A stretch of DNA of 19,563 nucleotides from positions 1 to 19,563 of the forward strand of contig JAFAUV010000396.1 of NCBI GenBank assembly GCA_019243075.1, read 5' to 3'. This DNA is from Bradyrhizobium sp. GTDB lineage: Bacteria; Pseudomonadota; Alphaproteobacteria; Rhizobiales; Xanthobacteraceae. The translations under genes and the position numbers were made by a program. Under the pieces are notes generated by a model, which was given only the letters and a program-made list of their open reading frames with translations, was not told the origin of the DNA and searched no databases. Of this stretch, positions 14,696 through 19,563 are shown in pieces. The number at the start of each line of letters is the position of its first letter. Within the stretch, counting starts at the first letter, position 1.

Positions 14696-16489
14696 ATGGC
14701 TGCTCTCGACCAGGTCAGTATCGCCATTCTGCTCGGCTCGGCCCTCCTGATGGCAGGCATCCTGTCGAGCCTCCTGGCGCTGCGCTTCGGCGCGCCCCTG
14801 CTGCTGGCATTCCTGGTGATCGGCATCCTGGCCGGTGATTCCGGGCCTGGTCGGATCGAGTTCGACGACGTGCGCACCACCTATCTCGTCGGCTCGGTGG
14901 CGCTGGCGCTGATCCTGTTCGACGGCGGCCTGCGCACCCGGTTTGCGACCATCCGAACGGTGCTGGTGCCCTCGATGGTGCTGGCGACCGTCGGTGTGCT
15001 GCTGACCGCGGCGATCACGGCGCCGGCGGCGAAATACGCCCTCGACCTGAACTGGACCGAGGCGCTCCTGGTCGGCGCCGTGGTCGCCTCCACCGATGCC
15101 GCGGCGGTGTTCCTGCTGGTTCATGCGCAGGGCCTGCGCCTGCGGCCGCGGGTCGGAGCGACGCTGGAGGCCGAGTCAGGCTCCAACGATCCTTTCGCCG
15201 TCTTCCTCACCCTGATGCTGGTCGAGTTCATCTCGGTCGGGCACTCGACGCCCGGCCATGTGCTGGTGGAGCTTGCGCAGGAGGCGGTGCTCGGCGCCGT
15301 CATCGGCGTGATCGGCGGCCGTGTGACGGTGATCGCGCTCAATCGCGTGGCCCTGCCGCAGGGGCTGCATGCGCCATTCGTGACGACCGCGGTGCTGGTG
15401 ATCTTTGGCGTGGCGCAGATGGTGCATGCCTCCGGTTTTCTAGCGGTCTATCTCGCCGGCATCATCGTCGGCAACCGGCCGACGCGGGCGCACAACTCGG
15501 TCGTGAGCTTCCTGGATGCCGCGACCTGGCTGGCGCAGATCGTGATGTTCGTGCTGCTCGGCTTGCTGGTGTCGCCGCACCGGCTCGGCGACAGCATCGG
15601 GCCGGCCGTCATCGTCGCCCTGGTGCTGATGCTGGCGGCGCGTCCGGCGGCGGTGTTCCTCTGCCTCGCCCCGTTCCGCTTCAACTGGCGCGAGAAAGTC
15701 TTCATCGCCTGGACCGGCCTGCGCGGCGCGGTCGCGATCTTCCTCGCCTCGATCCCGATGCTGGTCGGCCTGCCAAAAGCCTATCTCTATTTCGACGTGG
15801 CCTTTGTGGTCGTCATCATCTCGCTATTGTTGCAGGGCTGGACCCTGGCGGCGGCCGCGCGGCGGCTGCATGTCGCCCTGCCGCGCTCCGAGCGGGGCCC
15901 GCGCCGCGTCGAGCTCGATCTGCCCGGCCAGCTCGAGCAGGAGCTGGTCGGCTATCCCGTGCGGCCAAAAAGCCTGTTCTTCCGTCGCGGCTTGATCCCG
16001 TCCTGGTCGAAGCCCACGCTGGTGATCCGCAACGAGAGCATCCTCACGCCCGCGGAGGCCGAGCCGGTCGCGCCGGGGGATTACATCTATCTCCTGGCCC
16101 CGCCCGAACGCGCCGAGGCGCTGGATCGCTTCTTTGTCGACATGCAGCCGAGTTCGTCGCCCGACCCGCATCTGCTCGGCGATTTCATTGTCTCCGGCGA
16201 GCATACGCTGTCCGAGCTGGCCGAAATCTACGGCGTCAAGGTCGATGAGAACGAGGCGAGGCTGACGCTGGCGGACTATTTCGACGTCCATCTCGACCAC
16301 GCCCCGAAGGAGGGCGCGACCCTGCCGCTCGATTCGATCGTGCTCGTCGCCCGCAGCCTCGGCGGGGGCCGGGTCAATGTCATTGGCCTGCGCCTGCCCG
16401 AGGACGAAGACGAAGCCGTACCGCCGACGCGCATGCAGTCCTTCAAGAAGAGGCTCGGCAAGCTCTGGACCTCGGTCGCGGGGATTTGA
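14696..16489 (+). CDS. Cation/proton antiporter, CPA1 family (CvrA/NhaP2-like)
   Basis: A 597-residue inner-membrane antiporter, most like the potassium/proton antiporters CvrA/NhaP2. About 12-13 membrane helices span residues 8-385. Conserved CPA motifs are seen: ASTDAAAVF at 131-139, GSNDPFAVF at 162-170 with the ion-binding Asp165, and GLRGAVAIFLA at 341-351. The cytoplasmic tail carries a TrkA-C-like region (about 405-482, GQLEQELVGYPV to ALDRFF) and a CorC_HlyC-like domain (about 490-570), both thought to regulate transport by ligand binding. The ATG at 14696-14698 has no clear Shine-Dalgarno; translation could start at another site, but the first helix begins properly from here. It is divergent from the MscS-type gene with 215 bp between them. 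Confidence 0.93.
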   Translation: MAALDQVSIAILLGSALLMAGILSSLLALRFGAPLLLAFLVIGILAGDSGPGRIEFDDVRTTYLVGSVALALILFDGGLRTRFATIRTVLVPSMVLATVGVLLTAAITAPAAKYALDLNWTEALLVGAVVASTDAAAVFLLVHAQGLRLRPRVGATLEAESGSNDPFAVFLTLMLVEFISVGHSTPGHVLVELAQEAVLGAVIGVIGGRVTVIALNRVALPQGLHAPFVTTAVLVIFGVAQMVHASGFLAVYLAGIIVGNRPTRAHNSVVSFLDAATWLAQIVMFVLLGLLVSPHRLGDSIGPAVIVALVLMLAARPAAVFLCLAPFRFNWREKVFIAWTGLRGAVAIFLASIPMLVGLPKAYLYFDVAFVVVIISLLLQGWTLAAAARRLHVALPRSERGPRRVELDLPGQLEQELVGYPVRPKSLFFRRGLIPSWSKPTLVIRNESILTPAEAEPVAPGDYIYLLAPPERAEALDRFFVDMQPSSSPDPHLLGDFIVSGEHTLSELAEIYGVKVDENEARLTLADYFDVHLDHAPKEGATLPLDSIVLVARSLGGGRVNVIGLRLPEDEDEAVPPTRMQSFKKRLGKLWTSVAGI

Positions 16490-16502
16490 GCTTAGGTCCA
16501 TC

Positions 16503-16558
16503 ATTGCTTCGTCGCTTCGCTCCTCGCGAAACGCTGTATGGCTGTGCTGTATGGCTGT
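16503..16558. repeat. Degenerate dispersed repeat fragment plus a 13-bp direct duplication
   Basis: Bases 16503-16530 (ATTGCTTCGTCGCTTCGCTC and the following CTCGCGAA) match the same family as the copy at 17605-17640. On the minus strand the fragment gives the familiar spurious peptide EERSDEAM. It is followed by a perfect tandem duplication of GCTGTATGGCTGT (16533-16545 and 16546-16558). The element lies between the antiporter and reductase-like genes. Confidence 0.65.
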
Positions 16559-16624
16559 TGAGCAATGGCTCAACTATCTCTAGTCTCGTTCCAAACAACC
16601 GTGCAGGAAACGCAGGAGAAAAAT

Positions 16625-17554
16625 ATGCCAGCTCCGTCCGACGGCGAATTCGGCTTTGCGCCCGACGATGATGTCCCGATCCCCTATATGCAGCGGACGC
16701 GGGACTATTACGCCGCGATCGGCTACACCACGCCCTACCGCTGGGCGCATTATGTCGATGCTCCCTTCCAGAGGCTGAAAAAGCCGCTGTCGGTGTCGCG
16801 CGTCACCATCGTCACGACGGCCGCGCCCTATGATCCCGCCAAGGGCGATCAGGGCCCGGGCGCCGCCTACAATGGCAGCGCCAAATTCTACAAGGTCTAT
16901 GAGGGCGACGCCTCGAAGCAGCACGATTTGCGCATCTCGCACATCGGCTATGACCGCAAGCACACATCGGCGACCGACTCCGGCACCTGGTTTCCGCTGC
17001 CGCAACTCGTCGAGGCGCAGGCGCGCGGCCGCATCGGCGAGGTCGCGCCGCGCTTCTTCGGCGCACCGACCAACCGCAGCCATCGCGTCACCATCGACAT
17101 CGACGCGCCGGATATTCTCGCGCGATGCCGGGCCGATCAGGTCGATGTCGCCGTGCTGGTGCCGAACTGCCCGGTCTGCCACCAGACCACCGCCTTGGTC
17201 GCGCGCCATCTCGAGGCCAATGGCATTCCGACCGTGGTGATGGGCTGCGCCAAGGATATCGTCGAGCACGCCGCCGTGCCGCGCTTCCTGTTCTCCGATT
17301 TCCCGCTCGGCAATTCCGCCGGCAAGCCGCATGAGGTGGATTCGCAGGCGCTGACCTTGGAACTTGCGCTCGGCCTGCTCGAAAATGCCGTCGGCGCGCG
17401 CACCACCATGCAGTCGCCGCTGCGCTGGAGCGAGGATGCGTCCTGGAAGCTCGATTACAACAACGTCGCGCAGATGAGCCCGGAAGAGCTGGCGCGGCGT
17501 CGCGCGGAATTCGACCGGCAAAAAGCGATCGCCCGCGGCAACCGCGCGGCGTGA
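16625..17554 (+). CDS. Glycine/sarcosine/betaine reductase subunit B (GrdB)-like protein, Cys variant
   Basis: A 309-residue cytoplasmic protein resembling the GrdB/PrdB reductase family, in which anaerobes use a selenocysteine to cleave glycine, betaine or proline. The expected redox site is VLVPNCPVCHQTT with Cys182-Pro-Val-Cys185, so cysteine stands where anaerobes have selenocysteine. Cys208 in MGCAKD, the HAAVPR segment and FPLGNSAGKP after it also fit the family. The N-terminal part (about 24-150) contains YRWAHY, VTTAAPYD and DSGTWFPLPQLVEA. ATG at 16625 has an excellent AGGAG seven bases upstream; the upstream in-frame ATG at 16565 falls in repeat-like DNA. No partner GrdA/GrdC genes are present, and aerobic bacteria carry such homologues with no known reaction. 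A class III CoA-transferase gene follows. Confidence 0.8.
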   Translation: MPAPSDGEFGFAPDDDVPIPYMQRTRDYYAAIGYTTPYRWAHYVDAPFQRLKKPLSVSRVTIVTTAAPYDPAKGDQGPGAAYNGSAKFYKVYEGDASKQHDLRISHIGYDRKHTSATDSGTWFPLPQLVEAQARGRIGEVAPRFFGAPTNRSHRVTIDIDAPDILARCRADQVDVAVLVPNCPVCHQTTALVARHLEANGIPTVVMGCAKDIVEHAAVPRFLFSDFPLGNSAGKPHEVDSQALTLELALGLLENAVGARTTMQSPLRWSEDASWKLDYNNVAQMSPEELARRRAEFDRQKAIARGNRAA

Positions 17555-17574
17555 TACGTCGCGAAGAACAATGA

Positions 17575-17641
17575 TGGAGCCGTCGCGACACCGCGGAGCC
17601 AGTGTGGATTGCCTCGTCGCCCCGCTCCTCGCAATGACGGC
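17575..17641. repeat. Dispersed intergenic repeat ('CEERxDEAI' type)
   Basis: The core TGGATTGCCTCGTCGCCCCG and CTCCTCGCAATGACGG (17605-17640) is a copy of a repeat I know as common in Bradyrhizobium; its minus-strand translation reads RHCEERGDEAIHT. The approximate 5' limit includes GCGGAGCCAGTG. It ends about 13 bp before the ribosome-binding site of the CoA-transferase gene. Confidence 0.7.
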
Positions 17642-17667
17642 GATCATATCGCCAGGAGGAGCCCCAG

Positions 17668-18861
17668 GTGACCCGACCGTTCGAAGGCGTGAAGATTCTC
17701 GATTTCACGCAGGTGCTGGCCGGCCCCTATGCGAGCTATCAACTCGCCTTGCTCGGCGCCGACGTGATCAAGGTGGAGCGGCGCGGGGGCGAGGACATGC
17801 GCCGCACGCCGCTCAGCCGCGAATGGGCCGAACGCAACCTCGCGCCGGCGTTTCAGGCGGTCAACGGCAACAAGCGCAGCCTGACGCTCGATCTCTCCAA
17901 GGCGGAGGCGATCGCCATTGTCAAAAAGCTCGCCCTGCAAGCCGACGTGGTGATGGAGAATTTCCGGCCCGGCGTGATGGACAAGCTCGGGATCGGCTAT
18001 GAGGCGCTGTCGGCGATCAACCCGCGGCTGATCTATTGCGCCATCAGCGGCTTCGGCCAGACCGGACCGGAGCGCAGCGCCCCCGGCTATGACGGCAAGA
18101 TCCAGGCGATGAGCGGCATCATGGCGATCACCGGCCACCAGGAGACCGGGCCGACGCGCGCGGGCTTTGCGATCTGTGACGTGCTGTCGGGCGCGACCGC
18201 GGCCTTCGGCGTCTCCAGCGCGCTGTTTCAGCGCGACCGGACCGGCAAGGGACAGCTCGTCGACGTCTCCATGCTCGAGGCCGCGCTCGCCTTCCTGTCG
18301 GGGCAGATCGCCGACTACTCGGTCGCCGGCCATCGTCAGCAATTGTCCGGCAATCAGGCGGTGAGCCGCAAGCCGACCGCGAACCTGTTCAAGGCGGGCG
18401 ACGGCCATCTGTTGCTGGCCGTGAACAATGAGAGGCAATATCGCGCGCTGATGACCGCGATCGGCCGGGAGGATGTGCTGGACGATCCGCGCTTTCCCGA
18501 CTGGTTCGCGCGGCAGGAGCACGAGCCGGCGCTCCGCGCCATCATCGAGGAGGCGCTGGCGAAGAACAGCCCGCGCGAATGGGAGAGGATTCTGGGCGCC
18601 GCCGGCGCGCCCTGCGCCTCGATCTGGAAGGTCGAGGAGGTGATCGATCATCCGCAGATCACAGCGCGCGGCGCGATCCAAGAAGTCGACACGCCCTATG
18701 GCCGCCTGCGCTTTGCCGGCAGCGGTTTCCGCCTGGCCCATGGCAGCGGCAAGCTCGATTCGATGGCGCCGGGCATCGGCGCGCATACGGACGAGGTGCT
18801 GAGAGCGATCGGTTACGACGCCGAGGCGATCGCCGAACTGCACGCGAAGGAAGTAGTGTGA
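17668..18861 (+). CDS. Class III CoA-transferase (CaiB/BaiF family)
   Basis: A 397-residue cytoplasmic enzyme that moves CoA between carboxylic acids. The fold marks are visible: N-terminal GVKILDFTQVLAGPYAS at about 7-23, ADVIKVE at 31-37, the ENFRPGVMDKLGIGY signature at 97-111, GFGQTGP at 128-134 and the catalytic aspartate Asp171 in FAICDVLSG. The length is standard for the family (about 390-410). The GTG start at 17668 has AGGAGGA seven bases upstream. It follows the GrdB-like gene after 113 bp, most of it the dispersed repeat, so co-transcription is possible but not certain. The acid substrate cannot be named; members act on formate/oxalate, carnitine, succinate or mesaconate derivatives. 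Confidence 0.95.
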   Translation: MTRPFEGVKILDFTQVLAGPYASYQLALLGADVIKVERRGGEDMRRTPLSREWAERNLAPAFQAVNGNKRSLTLDLSKAEAIAIVKKLALQADVVMENFRPGVMDKLGIGYEALSAINPRLIYCAISGFGQTGPERSAPGYDGKIQAMSGIMAITGHQETGPTRAGFAICDVLSGATAAFGVSSALFQRDRTGKGQLVDVSMLEAALAFLSGQIADYSVAGHRQQLSGNQAVSRKPTANLFKAGDGHLLLAVNNERQYRALMTAIGREDVLDDPRFPDWFARQEHEPALRAIIEEALAKNSPREWERILGAAGAPCASIWKVEEVIDHPQITARGAIQEVDTPYGRLRFAGSGFRLAHGSGKLDSMAPGIGAHTDEVLRAIGYDAEAIAELHAKEVV

Positions 18862-18894
18862 GGGTGGCGCGCCTCGGCTCGGAATGAGGGCCTA

Positions 18895-18943
18895 GAGCAT
18901 GCTCCGGAAAAGTGTGCAGCGGTTTTCCGAAAAGATCATGCTC
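18895..18943. repeat. Palindromic intergenic element (GAGCATG...CATGCTC)
   Basis: Outer arms GAGCATG (18895-18901) and CATGCTC (18937-18943) and inner arms CGGAAAA (18905-18911) and TTTTCCG (18923-18929) form a stem with a small asymmetric bulge and a GTGTGCAGCGG loop region. I recognise this as a frequent repeat in Bradyrhizobium and Rhodopseudomonas intergenic regions. It lies between the convergent CoA-transferase and modC genes. Confidence 0.85.
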
Positions 18944-18960
18944 AAACAAAAAGATAGAGG

Positions 18961-18989
18961 GGGATGACGATTCGAAGAAGCGTCATCCC
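18961..18989. terminator. Hairpin terminator between convergent genes
   Basis: A perfect 9-bp stem, GGGATGACG (18961-18969) and CGTCATCCC (18981-18989), with an 11-base loop. It begins 3 bases after the modC stop on the minus strand and is followed there by a short T-rich run (CTTTTTG). It probably ends the modC transcript and may also stop the convergent CoA-transferase transcript. Confidence 0.55.
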
Positions 18990-18992
18990 GCT

Positions 18993-19563
18993 CTAGGACA
19001 GCACCTTCACCCCGCCGAACGAGCTCACGCGGCCGCGTTGCAGCAGCACGATCTGGGTGGCGAGCTGGCGCATTTCGGCGGCGTCGTGGCTGACATAGAC
19101 CATCGGGATGCGCGCTTCGTCGCGCAGGCGCACCAGATACGGCAAGATCTCCGCGCGGCGGCCCTCGTCGAGCGCGCCAAGCGGCTCGTCGAGCAGCAAC
19201 AGCCGCGGCTTTGCCAGCAGCGCGCGGCCGAGCGCGACGCGCTGGCGTTCGCCGCCGGACAATTTGCCGGGACGGCGGTCCAGGAGATGGCCGATGTCGA
19301 GCAGGTCAGTGACGCGTTTCTTCTGTCCAGTGTCGTCGGCAAGGCCATGCATGCGCCGGCCGTAATCGAGGTTCTGTCGCACGTCGAGATGCGGGAATAG
19401 CCGCGCATCCTGGAACACATAGCCGATACGGCGACGCCAGGTCGGCACATGGATACCCCTGGGCGTATCGTCGAGCGTTTCGCCGTCGACGACGATGGTG
19501 CCGCGGTCGGGCTGCGACAGGCCGGCGATGATGTTGATCAGCGAGGTCTTGCCGGCGCCGGAA
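18993..19563 (-). CDS. modC: Molybdate ABC transporter ATP-binding protein, short form (5' end beyond window)
   Basis: The C-terminal 190 residues of an importer ATPase. Walker A is cut by the edge (SGAGKTS remains); next come WRRRIGYVFQDARLFPHLDV (Q-loop), signature LSGGERQRVALGRAL, Walker B LLLLDEPLGALD and VYVSHD with the switch His. RRIGYVFQDARLFPHL and NLDYG are characteristic of ModC, the molybdate importer ATPase. The protein stops only about 35 residues after the switch His, at VSSFGGVKVLS, so it lacks the C-terminal MOP/TOBE oxyanion-binding domain that makes E. coli ModC about 350 residues long. The missing N-terminal part is probably about 40 residues. modA and modB would be expected to the right, outside the window. 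Confidence 0.85.
   Translation of the reverse strand, partial: SGAGKTSLINIIAGLSQPDRGTIVVDGETLDDTPRGIHVPTWRRRIGYVFQDARLFPHLDVRQNLDYGRRMHGLADDTGQKKRVTDLLDIGHLLDRRPGKLSGGERQRVALGRALLAKPRLLLLDEPLGALDEGRRAEILPYLVRLRDEARIPMVYVSHDAAEMRQLATQIVLLQRGRVSSFGGVKVLS

Noticed and set aside
17644..18843. A 399-codon minus-strand frame opposite the CoA-transferase
   Set aside because: The plus-strand frame carries the complete class III CoA-transferase signature and a strong ribosome-binding site.

Overview
This GC-rich window looks like a chromosomal segment of Bradyrhizobium or a close relative in the Nitrobacteraceae. The evidence is the character of the proteins, the dense coding with 4-bp overlaps, and two kinds of intergenic repeat that I recognise from that group: a GAGCATG...CATGCTC palindrome at 18895-18943, and the repeat whose spurious translation reads 'CEERxDEAI' at about 17575-17641 and 16503-16530. 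This is pattern recognition; no database was searched.

Left part, minus strand (1-4598): an uptake cluster read right to left. It contains a 710-residue outer-membrane protein that appears to be two beta-barrels in one chain (Omp25/31-like, then OprB-like). A 577-residue duplicated ABC permease (COG4986 type) follows, then an ATPase cut by the left edge. Together they would move an unidentified, probably anionic solute across both membranes.

Middle left (4599-5743): an unusual, poorly coding stretch of about 0.9 kb. It holds one plausible small CRW-motif protein gene, two weaker small ORFs, a four-copy 17-bp tandem repeat and a 14-bp perfect palindrome. It ends in a small metal-sensor gene of the CsoR/RcnR/NreA family, preceded by two copies of the dyad TATCC-N8-GGATA that look like its operators.

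Centre (5830-11176): a creatininase-family amidohydrolase gene stands divergent to a tight plus-strand operon. The operon encodes an NMT1/THI5-like binding protein, an ATPase, a permease and a D-2-hydroxyacid dehydrogenase, with a secreted two-domain Inh-type protease inhibitor close behind. The first four plus-strand genes abut or overlap, so import and metabolism of one organic compound are probably linked.

Right part (11339-18861): housekeeping and ion-homeostasis genes. radC and map (minus) are followed by an MscS-type channel (minus), divergent from a CvrA/NhaP2-type cation/proton antiporter (plus). Next come a GrdB-like reductase homologue with Cys in place of the usual selenocysteine, and a class III CoA-transferase. 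The right edge (18993-19563, minus) holds the 3' part of a ModC-like molybdate ATPase gene that ends without the C-terminal MOP domain.

No tRNA, rRNA, CRISPR array, insertion sequence or phage gene was seen. The most interesting features are the double-barrel porin with its ABC importer, the metal-sensor locus with mirrored operators beside a tandem repeat, the creatininase/ABC/dehydrogenase unit, and the selenium-free GrdB-like protein.
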